A stretch of DNA of 64,000 bases. It comes from Planosporangium flavigriseum (GTDB taxonomy: Bacteria > Actinomycetota > Actinomycetes > Mycobacteriales > Micromonosporaceae). The notes beneath the pieces were generated by a model. It had not been told where the DNA came from. It was given only the letters and a program-made list of their open reading frames with translations, and did no database searches. The translations under genes and the position numbers were made by a program. The stretch lies in the NCBI RefSeq assembly GCF_011947225.1, contig NZ_JAATVW010000006.1:124001-188000 (forward strand). The letters are read 5' to 3'. Positions 24,058 to 33,514 of this stretch are shown piece after piece; positions within the stretch are counted from its first letter, which is position 1; every line of letters begins with the position of its first letter.

Positions 24058-26250
24058 TTAGCACCGCTGAACGTACCGACACGCCACCGCCCGGGGCTGT
24101 TCGGTCACCCGTCCCGCGTCGAGGTCCTGCGCGAGGCGCACGTACTGGGCGTGGGTCCAGATCAGCGGGGTCGCCGACATCGTGCCGGTGCCCGGGGTGA
24201 AGCCCGGGGCGCCCGAGGGCGGGTTGTCGTCCCAGACCTGCTCGGGCAGCATGGCGCCGGTGCTGGCGGTACGCGCCATCGTGGCGAGCTGGGTCCGCGC
24301 GCCGGCCAGGTCGCCGGCGGCGATGGCGTACTCGCCCCGCTCGCCGTTGAAGATCGGCCAGCCCCGGCCGCGGGTGGCCCGCGAGTCGGGCGGGAAGTTG
24401 TAGTTCCACGGCTCGCCGGTGAGGGTCTCGCCGTACCCGTCGAACGAGAAGCGGTGCCAGAACCGGCCGCGCGGTGTGTCGAACGAGATCTGCCGGTCGA
24501 CGACGGCGAGGCTGTTGCGGACGGTAGCGTCGGCCGCCGGCTTCACGCCCAGCCGGACCAGCTCCAGGAAGCTCGGGTCGACGACGGCGCGCTGGTCGAC
24601 GGCGGACGGGCCACTGTCGCCGATGGAGTACGTGGTGCCGGCGTTCGGGTTGCCGTCCTTGGTCAGGCGCAGGTAGTACGGCTTCGGCGAGTACGGCCCG
24701 GTGCTGGTGACCGTCCACGCCTCGACCTGGCGCTGCCAGGAGTCGGCGGTCTGCAGGTACCGCTGCTCGGCGGCGGCGTCGCCGTTGGCGTGCGCGATCC
24801 GCGCCGCGCAGACCAGCCCGGCGATCTCGCTCGCGATCGTCGCGGGCGAGTAGCCACTCTGGTTCTCCCACCGCTCCTGCGGCGTCCACGGCGCGGCGTG
24901 CCCGTCGCCAGCGAAGCCGACCAGGAAGTCGGCCGCGGCCTTCACGTGGGTCCAGGTCGCCGGGTCGGTGCGGCCCAGCTGGTCGGCCAGCACGATCGGG
25001 TACGCGACCTCGTCGAGCTGGAGGCTGCCCCAGACCGGCCGGCCGTCGACCGTGGTGTTCTGCGGGAACGACCCGTCGGGCTTCTGCTGCACGGTGAACA
25101 GGTAGTCCAGGGCCCGGTTGGTGCCGGCCCGGTCACCGGCGGCGATCAGCCCGGTCGCGATCTCGTACAGGTCGCGCGACCACACCAGGTGGTAGGAGTC
25201 GGAGACGGTCTGCTGGCCCCACACCCACGGCATCGACGGGGAGGCGATGAAGGCGCCGGGGTGCGTCTTGTCCTCGCTGGCGGCCAGGACCATCGTGGAC
25301 ACCCGGTAGACCTGGCGCTCCTCGCGGGTACGCAGGCTGCCGGGCGCGTCGCGCAGGGACCGGGCGTACCGCTGCCAGCCTCGCGCGTACGCCGCGGCGA
25401 CGCGGGCGAACCCGGCGCGCAGCGACTCCGTACCCGCCCGCAGTGCCGAGCCGGTGTCGGGTCCGAAGCCGAGCGCCAGGTCGAGGTGGCGCCGGCCGGG
25501 CAGGCCGGTGAGGGCGGTCTTTCCGGTCTGCACGACGTTGCCCGGGGTGCTCGCCCGGTCGTACGTCGCGTCCAGGCGGCCGTCGGCGACGAGGTCGGTC
25601 CAGCCGTCGCTCGACCCGAGGTACCCGCTGGAGGTGGCCACGAAGTCCGGGGCGGCGACCAGCGCGCTCGCCGTCTTCGCGTCGCTGGCGACCAGCGCCC
25701 GGCCCGATGTCGCGCCGGTGTCGTCGGAGCCGTCGTTCGACAGCGCCGGGTCGTGGAGGACGTACAGCTGGCGGGCCTTGCGGTCGGTCGACGTGAAGTC
25801 CACGCTGGCCGCGACGGTGGCCCGCGCCGGGTCGGTGACGTACGTGGTGGTCAGCCGCCAGTGCCCGGCGCGGTCGGTGTCGGTCTGCCGGTAGGTCAGG
25901 CCGCGGGTGTCGTCGACCGTGGTGGCGTGGTCGGCGGCGTCGGCGACCTTCACCGCCCGGCCGTCCGGCTCGACGACGACGAACTCGAGGCGCCGGGCGC
26001 TGGGTGTGTTGAGGTCGGGGTAGTAGACCTCGCTCAGGCCGCCGGCGCCCGACAGGGTGAACCAGACCTTGCTGGCGCGCGCGCCGTACGCCGTGCCGAA
26101 GCCGACCTTGTTCGCCGGGGTCCAGGTGGCGGCCGCGCCCGGCGCGCCGGGCGCGGGTCCGTCGGCAGGCGCCGCCCCTGCCGCGGAGGCCGGGGCGAGG
26201 GCGAGGGCCAGTACTGCGGCGGCGGACGTGGGCAAGCGCTTCAGTCTCAT
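24058..26250 (-). CDS. Secreted GH15 glucodextranase / glucoamylase-like enzyme
   Basis: 730 residues. Signal peptide to about residue 26 (LPTSAAAVLALALAPASA). An N-terminal beta-sandwich domain (TPANKVGFGTAYGARASKVW, LSEVYYPD) is that of glucodextranases, followed by the (alpha/alpha)6 barrel. The proposed catalytic acid is Glu462 (ERWENQSGYSP) and the base Glu670 (LPEQVWD), matching GH15. It would release glucose from the non-reducing ends of dextran- or starch-like glucans outside the cell. Monocistronic; there is no transporter next to it. Confidence 0.92.
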   Translation of the reverse strand: MRLKRLPTSAAAVLALALAPASAAGAAPADGPAPGAPGAAATWTPANKVGFGTAYGARASKVWFTLSGAGGLSEVYYPDLNTPSARRLEFVVVEPDGRAVKVADAADHATTVDDTRGLTYRQTDTDRAGHWRLTTTYVTDPARATVAASVDFTSTDRKARQLYVLHDPALSNDGSDDTGATSGRALVASDAKTASALVAAPDFVATSSGYLGSSDGWTDLVADGRLDATYDRASTPGNVVQTGKTALTGLPGRRHLDLALGFGPDTGSALRAGTESLRAGFARVAAAYARGWQRYARSLRDAPGSLRTREERQVYRVSTMVLAASEDKTHPGAFIASPSMPWVWGQQTVSDSYHLVWSRDLYEIATGLIAAGDRAGTNRALDYLFTVQQKPDGSFPQNTTVDGRPVWGSLQLDEVAYPIVLADQLGRTDPATWTHVKAAADFLVGFAGDGHAAPWTPQERWENQSGYSPATIASEIAGLVCAARIAHANGDAAAEQRYLQTADSWQRQVEAWTVTSTGPYSPKPYYLRLTKDGNPNAGTTYSIGDSGPSAVDQRAVVDPSFLELVRLGVKPAADATVRNSLAVVDRQISFDTPRGRFWHRFSFDGYGETLTGEPWNYNFPPDSRATRGRGWPIFNGERGEYAIAAGDLAGARTQLATMARTASTGAMLPEQVWDDNPPSGAPGFTPGTGTMSATPLIWTHAQYVRLAQDLDAGRVTEQPRAVACRYVQRC

Positions 26251-26325
26251 CCGAACGCTCCCGATCTATAGCCGTATAGACATCGGTCGGTACACCTCAC
26301 GGCCAGCCGCCCCGCGTGATCCAGC

Positions 26326-27801
26326 TCAGTTGGAGGGTTGCGGCGCCCCCACCGGGCTGCGGTGCCCGACCCGGTCGACGGCCCGTACGCCGAACAGCAC
26401 GTTGTCCTTGGACAGGTCGAGCGTCGCGGACGTGACATCGCCGACTCCGACGACGTGGGTCCAGACCGGCGCCGTGGTTTCCCGCCACAGCACCTCGTAC
26501 CCGGCCAGGTCGGGCTCTGGCCCGCGCTGCCAGCGCAGCGTGGTGTCGTTGGTGAGTCCGGACGTGTCGATCGTGACGCCGTGGGGGGTGCCCGGGCCCT
26601 GGGCGAGGGACCACAGCGTCGCGGCGGTCACCTTCGCCACCCGGGTGATGTACCCGAAGTCGCAGAACTCCGGCAGGTCGCCGTACTGGACGCCGTTCTC
26701 CACCCGGGTGTTCTGGTGTTCGTGGGCGAAGTTCTCCCGCGGTTCGGTGAAGCGGCCGGCCGGGTAGCCCTGCTGCAGGAACGGGATGTGGTCGCTGCCG
26801 CGCAGGTACCGGTCGCGCCGCCAGATCACGCGTACGGTCATCCCGGTCTGGTCGTTGCACGCCACGTCCTGCACGAAGCGGGCCAACTGGCGGGACGGGC
26901 CGTCGTTCTCCCCGCCGACCGACTGCCGGATCGCGGTCTGGGCGGCGGTCTCCGAGGTCGGCACACCCTCGACGAAGAGCCGGATGGTGCGGGGATCGGG
27001 CGGGCTGCCGTCGTGCGCGTCCGGAGTTCCCACGATGTCGAGGCTGAACATGCCCTGCACGTCCACGCCGGCCGTCTTGAGTTGCCGCGCCAGGTGGGCC
27101 GACCCGTACAGCCCCTGCTCCTCGCCGGCCACCGCGACGAACATGATGGTCGCCCCGGTGCGGCGGGTCGCCATCACCCGCGCCAACTCCAGGACCGCGG
27201 CCACCCCGGACGCGTCGTCGTCCGCGCCGGGCGCGTCGCTGGTGGCGTCCGTGACGTCGGTGACCCGTGAGTCGTAGTGGCCGGACACGACGTAGACCCG
27301 GTTCGGTGCGGTGTCGCCGCGCAGGGTCGCGATCACGTTGGTGATCCGGGTCGGCGCCGGAATCCTGGGTGCCGGTTGCTGGATGAACGACTGTAGCTCC
27401 ACCGTCATCCGGCCGCCGGACGCGGCCGCGTACCCGCGCAACTGCGCGTGGATCCAGTCGCGCGCGGCGCCGATACCCCGCCTCGGGTCGTCCTGACTGG
27501 ACAGTGTGTGCCTGGTGCCGAACGCGACGAGCCGGCGGACTCCTGCCTCGATGCGATGCTGATCGAGCTCGCGTAGCAGGGCCCGCAGTTCCCGGTCGGG
27601 CGGCTGCGGGGTGGTCGGTCGTCCGGGGCCGGGACCCGATGTGGTGCGGTCGGGGGTGGTGCGGGCGGTGGCCGAGGCCGGTTCGCCGACAAGCGGTGTC
27701 GCCACTGCCGCCGCGGTCCCGGCGGACGCGGCCAGGAACGCCCGTCGTGTCGGGGTTGCGCGCCGCACCTGGGGGGATGGGAGGTTGTCCATGGCTGGCA
27801 T
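26326..27801 (-). CDS. Secreted M28-family zinc aminopeptidase-like peptidase
   Basis: 491 residues. A Tat-type signal is seen (TRRAFLAASAGTAAAVA). Metal ligands of M28: SGHYDSR, GADDDASG, the catalytic GEEQGLYGS, FSLDIVG and the late His in RGSDHIPFLQQGYPA. The C-terminal ~80 residues form a fibronectin-III-like domain (LRWQRGPEPDLAGYEVLW). It should remove N-terminal residues from peptides outside the cell. The ATG at 27801 or 27792 starts it; no clear ribosome binding site. Same strand as the GH15 gene, 75 bp upstream, so possibly co-secreted degradative functions. Confidence 0.92.
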   Translation of the reverse strand: MPAMDNLPSPQVRRATPTRRAFLAASAGTAAAVATPLVGEPASATARTTPDRTTSGPGPGRPTTPQPPDRELRALLRELDQHRIEAGVRRLVAFGTRHTLSSQDDPRRGIGAARDWIHAQLRGYAAASGGRMTVELQSFIQQPAPRIPAPTRITNVIATLRGDTAPNRVYVVSGHYDSRVTDVTDATSDAPGADDDASGVAAVLELARVMATRRTGATIMFVAVAGEEQGLYGSAHLARQLKTAGVDVQGMFSLDIVGTPDAHDGSPPDPRTIRLFVEGVPTSETAAQTAIRQSVGGENDGPSRQLARFVQDVACNDQTGMTVRVIWRRDRYLRGSDHIPFLQQGYPAGRFTEPRENFAHEHQNTRVENGVQYGDLPEFCDFGYITRVAKVTAATLWSLAQGPGTPHGVTIDTSGLTNDTTLRWQRGPEPDLAGYEVLWRETTAPVWTHVVGVGDVTSATLDLSKDNVLFGVRAVDRVGHRSPVGAPQPSN

Positions 27802-27921
27802 CGTCGCCGTGGCCTCGGGTCAAGTCCATGCGCCGGGAGATTGACATCCGCATTTATGGATGGGTGACCGCATCGGGAGCGAAGGAGTCATAGATGGCTG
27901 CGCACCTGTGCAATTGACGGG

Positions 27922-28077
27922 GTGACGAACGGAGAGACGCCGTCGTTGCATGCGCGTAAAGTCAGATGCGTCTTCCGGTTGGCGCCCCAGGGCACCGGCA
28001 GGCTGCCGCCCGAAGGCGAGCGCAAGGAGCCACCGCCGCAGATGCGGGCCGTGATCGACGATGAGTTGGCGCTGTAG
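27922..28077 (+). other. Gap with one candidate 51-codon ORF
   Basis: The 357-bp stretch 27802-28158 has no clear gene. One short plus-strand frame starts at GTG 27922 and ends at TAG 28075-28077; its product includes RKVRCVFRLAPQGTGRLP and ends in MRAVIDDELAL. The ending looks protein-like, but there is no good ribosome binding site and no known family. It may be a remnant. Confidence 0.25.
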
Positions 28078-28158
28078 TTCAGGGCGCCCGACGCTCCGCC
28101 CTGTTACAGCCTTGGCTGCAGTCGCCGAGGCGACCCATAGTTGCCCAGGGGGTTCGGT

Positions 28159-28743
28159 ATGGACCTTGTCGATGTCTACCGACAGAGCCTCGCCGAGTTC
28201 ATCGACCGGGTGCACGATGTGCAGCCCGAGCAGTGGCCGGACGCCACCCCGTGCCCGGGTTGGGATGTCCGCGCGCTCGTCAACCACGTCGTCAGTCAGG
28301 ACCGGTGGACCGTCGAACTGCTGGCCGGCGCCACGATCGCCCAGGTGGGGGACCGCTTCGCCGGCGACCTGCTCGGCGCCGACCCGGTCGGCACCGTCAT
28401 CGAGGCGGCCAAGCGGGCCGAAGAGGCGGTCACCGAGCCCGGCGCGCTCGACCGCATCGTCCACCTGTCGAGCGGCTCGACACCGGCCGAGGAGTACGTC
28501 CGCCAGTTGCTCGCCGACCATCTCATCCACTCCTGGGACCTCGCCGCGGCGATCGGGGCCGACCGCCGCCTGGACCCCGAGTTGGTGCGGATCTGCGGCG
28601 AGTGGTTCGGTGGATACGCCGAGATGTACCGGCACGCGGGTATGATCGGCCCGGCGGTGGCCCTGCCCGAGCCGGTGGGGGAGCAGGATCAACTGCTCGC
28701 CGCCTTCGGCCGGGACCCGGCCTGGTCGTCGACGCCCATCTAG
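28159..28743 (+). CDS. TIGR03086-family DinB-like metal-binding protein
   Basis: 194 residues. The N-terminus PDATPCPGWDVRALVNHVVSQD is the maleylpyruvate-isomerase/DinB-like signature, and the second ligand region is LLADHLIHSWDLAAAIG; the His residues of these motifs would bind a divalent metal. Members are probably thiol-dependent (mycothiol) enzymes, but the reaction is not known for this one. The ATG at 28159 fits the family start. Stands alone. Confidence 0.85.
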   Translation: MDLVDVYRQSLAEFIDRVHDVQPEQWPDATPCPGWDVRALVNHVVSQDRWTVELLAGATIAQVGDRFAGDLLGADPVGTVIEAAKRAEEAVTEPGALDRIVHLSSGSTPAEEYVRQLLADHLIHSWDLAAAIGADRRLDPELVRICGEWFGGYAEMYRHAGMIGPAVALPEPVGEQDQLLAAFGRDPAWSSTPI

Positions 28744-28959
28744 CGAGGGGCGGCAGACCCCAAGGTCGGCAGCAGGGTTGACACCTGCCCTCCAGTGCGC
28801 GCCTGGTCGGGGTGTGTTCATCGGATTGTCACCGCACGGTTACTGTCCCGGTGTTCGGTACCGGGACAGTGGATCGTCCGACGCCCGACTTTCCGACCTC
28901 CCGGCCTCCGGACATCGGCGTCGCAACATCGTCCCATCGCACGTCAAAGGCAGGCCGCC

Positions 28960-30048
28960 GTGTCCGAGTCCGTCACCGACCCCGTCGCCGGCCCGCTCGC
29001 CGAGGTCGTCGCCGACGTCCTGCCCGCCGACGTTCCCGAGGCCGTCATCGGCGAGGTCATCGCCGAACTGCTGCCCGCCGAGGGCGCGCAGGTGCTCACC
29101 GACGACCCGGTGGACACCGTGGCGGCCGTCACCGAGCTGGTGGAGGCCGCGACCCGGCAGGTGTTCGCCCCCGACCCGCTGGCCAACCCGGCCGGGGTGC
29201 TGACCGAGCCGACACCCGCACCGGAGCCGGCCGACCCGGCGGCAGCGGCCGCCGTCCGTGCCGGCGTCGACATCCGCCTGATCGACACCCACGTCGACGT
29301 CGCCGCCGCCGTCAGCGTCCTCGACGCGGTCTTCGCGCCGGGCGCGGGACACCACTTCTACCCGCCGAGCCTGCTGCGCAACCTGCTCGCCGCCGGAGCG
29401 CCGGTACTGGTGGCCTGGAGCGGCGAGGCGCCCGTCGGCGTCGTCCTCGCGTTGCCGGGGTGGACCGTCGACGGGCGGCCGTTGGTGCAGTCCGGGCCGA
29501 TGGCGGTGCTGCCCACCTCGCGGGGCCGCGGCGTGTCGGTCGCGTTGAAGCTCGCCCAGCGGGCCTGGGCGCTCGAGCGGGGTGTCACCGAGATCCGCTG
29601 GACGTTCGACGCGATGGCCGCGGTCAACGCCAACCTCAATCTGCGCCAGCTCGGCGCGACCGTCGAGGCGTTCCTGCCCGGCTACGAGGGCCTTCGCGAC
29701 GCGTGCAGCCCCACCCCGCTGCCGTACGACCGGCTGCTCGTCGCCTGGCACCTCACCAGCGAGCCCGCCGGCGGCGACGCGGTGCCCGCCGGCGGCGACG
29801 CCGAGCCGGTATGGGCGGTCGTTGCCGGCGGCGACGGGCTGCCGGTGCTCGACCCGGCCTGGACCGCCGCGCCCGCCGCGCTGGTCGCGGTGCCGGCCGA
29901 CATCTCCACGCTCCGCCGGGACGACCCGGCCACCGCCACCGCCTGGCAGCACGCGGTCGGCGGGGTGCTGCAGGAGGCGCTCACGGCCGGCTGGCGGGCC
30001 GGCTGGGATCCGCGCGGCGGTTACCGGCTCACCGCGCCCACCTGCTGA
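28960..30048 (+). CDS. GNAT-superfamily acetyltransferase (COG3375-like) with acidic N-terminal extension
   Basis: 362 residues from a GTG at 28960 preceded by AAAGGCAGG. Residues about 1-95 are Asp/Glu/Pro/Ala-rich with repeating LPADVPEAVIGEVIAELLP-like stretches. The acetyltransferase domain begins near residue 100 and includes VLPTSRGRGVSVALKLAQRAWAL, a GNAT motif A, followed by EIRWTFDAMAAVNANLNL, typical of COG3375. A Gly-Gly-Asp-rich linker and a C-terminal domain follow. Substrate unknown. Terminated by the large palindrome at 30050. Confidence 0.8.
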   Translation: MSESVTDPVAGPLAEVVADVLPADVPEAVIGEVIAELLPAEGAQVLTDDPVDTVAAVTELVEAATRQVFAPDPLANPAGVLTEPTPAPEPADPAAAAAVRAGVDIRLIDTHVDVAAAVSVLDAVFAPGAGHHFYPPSLLRNLLAAGAPVLVAWSGEAPVGVVLALPGWTVDGRPLVQSGPMAVLPTSRGRGVSVALKLAQRAWALERGVTEIRWTFDAMAAVNANLNLRQLGATVEAFLPGYEGLRDACSPTPLPYDRLLVAWHLTSEPAGGDAVPAGGDAEPVWAVVAGGDGLPVLDPAWTAAPAALVAVPADISTLRRDDPATATAWQHAVGGVLQEALTAGWRAGWDPRGGYRLTAPTC

Positions 30049-30049
30049 C

Positions 30050-30081
30050 GGGCCGCCGGGGTGCGCGCACCCCGGCGGCCC
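30050..30081. terminator. 32-bp perfect palindrome, bidirectional terminator
   Basis: Bases 30050-30065 and 30066-30081 are exact inverted complements, folding to a long GC hairpin (loop GCGC). It starts 2 bp after the GNAT stop codon and ends 18 bp before the stop of the convergent DksA-like gene. Confidence 0.85.
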
Positions 30082-30099
30082 TTGGCGTAGCTGTCGGCG

Positions 30100-30483
30100 C
30101 TATCTCCGGTACTCGGCCCGCTGCTGACACTTCATGCACAGCGGCGCCTGTGGAATCGCGAGCAGCCGCTCGAGTGGGATCGGCGCGTCGCACCGGGCGC
30201 AGCTGCCGTACCGGCCGGCGCCTATGCGGTCGAGCGCAGCGTCGATGTCGTCGAGGGCCTGCCGCGCGCCGGCCTCGACGGCGGCCGACACCTCGACCCG
30301 GGCGATGTCGGCGCCCACGTCGAGCGAGTCGCCCCGGCTGTCGCCGACCGTCTGCTGCGAGGTGAGCTGGGCGAGCTGGTCGATCCGGAAGCGCCGCTGC
30401 TCTTCGAGCATGGCCCGAAGCTCGGGCAGGCGGTTGACGACCTCGGCGTACTGGCCGGTCTTAGGCATGGTGGTGCTGGACAT
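30100..30483 (-). CDS. TraR/DksA-type zinc-finger protein
   Basis: 127 residues from the ATG at 30483. A helical coiled-coil N-terminus (LPELRAMLEEQRRFRIDQL) carries acidic residues (DVGADIARVEVSAAVEAG), and the C-terminus has a four-Cys finger: CARCDAPIPLERL then CMKCQQRAEY. This is the DksA/TraR layout in its short actinobacterial form. Such proteins may bind RNA polymerase's secondary channel, but many actinobacterial members are uncharacterised. Confidence 0.88.
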   Translation of the reverse strand: MSSTTMPKTGQYAEVVNRLPELRAMLEEQRRFRIDQLAQLTSQQTVGDSRGDSLDVGADIARVEVSAAVEAGARQALDDIDAALDRIGAGRYGSCARCDAPIPLERLLAIPQAPLCMKCQQRAEYRR

Positions 30484-30547
30484 GGCCGCCTCCGTGACGG
30501 ACAACTGGTGCTGGGGAACCACCCGGCCTGTCCAGCCGGGCGTGATG

Positions 30548-30949
30548 TCAGTGGTTGCGCGTGCGCGCGGAGTGAAGGTGCCCGCGAGGCGACGGTGGCG
30601 CCCGACCCCGGTGCGGCGACCGTGCCGTCGCCGGCACGGCGCGCCGCTGCGGCCGCGCGGCCATGCAGGCCAGTACGAGCATGAAGAGCACGCCGCCCAC
30701 GGCCACCAGCGCTGGCGCGGACTGCGCCGTCGGCAGCGCTGTGGGGGCGAACACGTGCGTGGCGGTGGCCGTGGTGGCTGCGGACTGTGCGTGGCGCATC
30801 GCCCGCAGTTGAACCGTCCGAAGCTGCGCGGCCAGCGACCGCTCGGCGGGCAGCGGCGCGTGCGGCACCACCCAGAGGGCGGCGGTCGCGGCCACCGCCA
30901 CGACGAGTACGCCCGCCGCTGCGAGCCGCTTACCAACCATGACCATCAT
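30548..30949 (-). CDS. Small two-helix membrane protein, unknown
   Basis: 133 residues (start ATG 30949; 30946 and 30940 are also possible, none with a clear ribosome binding site). Hydrophobic segments: AAAGVLVVAVAATAALWVV near the N-terminus and ALVAVGGVLFMLVLACMAA near residue 90, with a basic C-terminal tail. The extracytoplasmic loop is Ala/Thr-rich. No domain is recognised. It precedes the DksA-like gene by 64 bp on the same strand. Confidence 0.5.
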   Translation of the reverse strand: MMVMVGKRLAAAGVLVVAVAATAALWVVPHAPLPAERSLAAQLRTVQLRAMRHAQSAATTATATHVFAPTALPTAQSAPALVAVGGVLFMLVLACMAARPQRRAVPATARSPHRGRAPPSPRGHLHSARTRNH

Positions 30950-31024
30950 GATGAGGGCGGCGGCTGGGAGATTGCTGAAACGTTCGCTGTGAACTTGCTG
31001 AGCGTTTCGCGCCGCGTCGTCCGA

Positions 31025-31993
31025 TCAGTTGACAGTGGTGAGCGCTGCCGGCCCGAGTACGAACTCCGGGTCGATCTGGTCGGCGAGGTCCTCGCCGACC
31101 CGGTCGTTGGCCCAGGCCTTCGCGTTGCGCAGGTGGAACTCGGCGGCCTGCGCGGTGTAGCGGGACCAGTCCTTGGCGCACGAGTCGACGGCCCCGCGCA
31201 TCGTGGCGAGCGCGTCGGCGTTGGCGGGTTCGAGCTCATTGATCGGCAGGAACCGGCCGCGCTCGGCGGCCTTGACGTAGGCCGACCGTCCGATCCAGGT
31301 CAGCAGGTCCGCCCCGACGTGCTCGCGCAGGAACGCGACGTCGGAGTCGTCGTCGACCTTGTTGCCGACCACGGACACGCGCACCCCGAAGTCGCGCGCG
31401 TACCCGACGTACTGCCGGTAGACCCCGACGCTGCGAACGGTCGGTTCGCACACCAGGAACGTCTGGTCGAAGCGGGTGAACAGGCCGGACGCGAACGAGT
31501 CCGCTCCGGCGGTCATGTCGACGACCACGTACTCACCGGGCCCGTCGATCAAATGGTTGAGGACCAGTTCCACCGCCCCGACCTTGGAGTGGTAACAGGC
31601 GACGCCGAGGTCTTCGGCCGCGAACGCGCCGGTGACCGCCAGGCGCACCCAGCCGACCGGGCGTACCAGCCGGTCGTACAGCGGATTCGGGGTGTCGACG
31701 TGGAGCAGGCGCGAGCCGCGCCCCGGCGGTGTCGTCTTCACCATCGTGGCCGCGGACGAGATGCGGGGGTTGCTGCCCCGCAGGTACTCCTTGATCTCGT
31801 CCAGGTGGTCGCCGAGGGCGGGTGGCCGAATCCCCTCGGGCGCGCCCAGCGCGGCGGCGAGGTGCTGGTTGATGTCGGCGTCGATGCCGAGCACCGGCGG
31901 AGTCGTGCCGCCGGTACCGGTGAGGTGGCGAAGGAACAGGGCGGCCAGAGTGGTCTTGCCGCTCCCGCCTTTTCCGACGAAGGCAATCTTCAC
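31025..31993 (-). CDS. CooC/ParA-like P-loop ATPase
   Basis: 322 residues. The deviant Walker A is GKGGSGKTT at residues 8-16, with a DADINQHLAAALG switch, a DMTAGADSFASGL motif and a VVGNKVDDDSD nucleotide-recognition loop. These are features of the SIMIBI class of CooC-type nickel-insertion or MinD/ParA-like ATPases. No partner metalloenzyme or chromosome-partition gene is nearby, so its client is unknown. The ATG at 31993 is clear. Monocistronic. Confidence 0.8.
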   Translation of the reverse strand: MKIAFVGKGGSGKTTLAALFLRHLTGTGGTTPPVLGIDADINQHLAAALGAPEGIRPPALGDHLDEIKEYLRGSNPRISSAATMVKTTPPGRGSRLLHVDTPNPLYDRLVRPVGWVRLAVTGAFAAEDLGVACYHSKVGAVELVLNHLIDGPGEYVVVDMTAGADSFASGLFTRFDQTFLVCEPTVRSVGVYRQYVGYARDFGVRVSVVGNKVDDDSDVAFLREHVGADLLTWIGRSAYVKAAERGRFLPINELEPANADALATMRGAVDSCAKDWSRYTAQAAEFHLRNAKAWANDRVGEDLADQIDPEFVLGPAALTTVN

Positions 31994-32060
31994 AACCGGT
32001 AGTGATATCCGTTTTCAACACCGGGGGCAAGTCGAGCGCGCCGACAGCCGGCGGCGGGGC

Positions 32061-32858
32061 TCAGGCCTGCCGGGCCACCAGGTTCCAGTACTCGTTCGGC
32101 AACTGGACGGTGACGTCGAAGAACTCGGTCCGCACGGTCTCGCGCAGCGTGTTGAACACGGCCCTGGCGTACTCGCGCGCCGAGGGCGGCGGCAGCAGCG
32201 AGGAGCGGTCGGTGGGGATCCGGGAGCGCTCGGCGATCCGGAAGAGGAACTCCTCCACCGGCATGCGGCTCGTCGAGTCGTCCCACCGGGCTGCGCCGCG
32301 CTTGAGCGGCGGGTGCAGCGCGACGGGCAGGTGGGTCAGCAGGTCCTCGATCTCGCCCGGCCCGATGCGCTCGCCGAGCGTCTCCAGGACGGCCTCGGTC
32401 GCCCGCCGGGCGATGTCCTCGCTGACCCGGGCCCGCCGGGCGACGCCGGCCAGGAACGTGTCCAGCGAGGCGCCGCCACCGGCCGTCGGACCCCGGGGCA
32501 GCAGCGGCACGTAGTCGTTGGACAGCCGGCTGACCACGTCGTCGTACTCGTCCGGGGTCAGCGCCCGGCCGAGCGCCATGAAGACCGCCCGGACGTGCCG
32601 CTCGGCCGTGGCCGGGTCCGTGAGCTCGCGCTCGGCGACCCGGCGGAGGAACTCGATGACGTCGAACGACTGCGCGGCGCCCGCCGAGAAGAGCCAGCCG
32701 CCGAGCTCCGGTGGCAACTGCGGCACCACCTGCCGGCACTCGTCGCGGCCCAGGTGCTCGCCCAGGGTCGCGAGGGTCGCGTGCGCGGCGCGTTCGGCGT
32801 GTTCCCGGTCCGTGCCGATGGCCTGCTCGACGAGGGAGATGAACTGCTCGTAGTCCAC
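32061..32858 (-). CDS. Protein with two DUF2267 domains
   Basis: 265 residues from a GTG at 32858, preceded by GGATGG. Two DUF2267 repeats: FISLVEQAIGTDREHAERAA with LGEHLGRDECRQVVPQLPPE, and the second with LGERIGPGEIEDLLTHLP; a third partial copy (SRMPVEEFLFRIAERSRI) ends the protein. DUF2267 proteins are helical, of unknown function, and often sit with stress genes. It lies 14 bp downstream of the Dps-type gene, so probably one operon. Confidence 0.83.
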   Translation of the reverse strand: MDYEQFISLVEQAIGTDREHAERAAHATLATLGEHLGRDECRQVVPQLPPELGGWLFSAGAAQSFDVIEFLRRVAERELTDPATAERHVRAVFMALGRALTPDEYDDVVSRLSNDYVPLLPRGPTAGGGASLDTFLAGVARRARVSEDIARRATEAVLETLGERIGPGEIEDLLTHLPVALHPPLKRGAARWDDSTSRMPVEEFLFRIAERSRIPTDRSSLLPPPSAREYARAVFNTLRETVRTEFFDVTVQLPNEYWNLVARQA

Positions 32859-32872
32859 TGTGCAGCCATCCG

Positions 32873-33457
32873 CTAGCTCTGGGGGACGTCCACATGGACC
32901 AGGGGCGTGTCGACCAGGTGCTCGGCCAGGAACCACGCCTGCAGCTCCCCGGTCCGGATGACGCCCGACACCAGCAGGTCGTTGGTCCCGTCGTCGCCGA
33001 GTTCGGCGGCCCGCGCCGCGATGTCGTGCGCCTCTTTCAGGATGATCTCGTGGGCCTCCAGCAGGCGGGACAACATCGCCGGCACCTCCTCGGCACCGTC
33101 GGGCGCCCGCGGTATCCGGGTGATCTCCGCGGCCTTGCGCGGATCGCCGACGGCGATCCCGCCCAGCGTCTGTACGCGCTCGGCCAGCAAGTCGACCAGT
33201 TCGCGTTGTTCGTCGGCGTGCTTGTCCAGCAGGAGGTGCAGTTGGTAGAACGTCACGCCGCGCACCAGCCAGTGGTGCTTCTTGTACAGCGAATAAAGGA
33301 TCTCGGTGTCCGCCAGGATCTGATTGAGCCACTCGCAGGACCGCCTGCGGGTCTCGGTGGGCAGCGCGATGGGAAACTCCCGTACGGTGCCGAACGCTTG
33401 GATCTCCCGGCCTTCCCGGTGCAGCCAGGTCTGGCTTCGGATCTCGGTGGCGGTCAT
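32873..33457 (-). CDS. Dps-family ferritin-like protein
   Basis: 194 residues. Dps signature: LNQILADTEILYSLYKKHHWLVRGVTFYQLH, then LLDKHADEQRELVDLLAERVQTLGG, which carries the inter-subunit ferroxidase ligands (His in KHHW, Asp/Glu in DKHADEQ). It should form a 12-mer shell that oxidises and stores iron and protects DNA from peroxide. N- and C-terminal extensions are short. First gene of a likely pair with the DUF2267 gene. Confidence 0.9.
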   Translation of the reverse strand: MTATEIRSQTWLHREGREIQAFGTVREFPIALPTETRRRSCEWLNQILADTEILYSLYKKHHWLVRGVTFYQLHLLLDKHADEQRELVDLLAERVQTLGGIAVGDPRKAAEITRIPRAPDGAEEVPAMLSRLLEAHEIILKEAHDIAARAAELGDDGTNDLLVSGVIRTGELQAWFLAEHLVDTPLVHVDVPQS

Positions 33458-33514
33458 AGCCGCTCCACTGCCCCGATCCCCGCGGTCGTAACCTGGGCCG
33501 ATCCGGGTGAGAAA

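Noticed and set aside
24151-26271. Long plus-strand frame opposite the GH15 gene
   Set aside because: Composition (Val/Gly/Arg-rich, no domain) is typical of high-GC antisense shadows.
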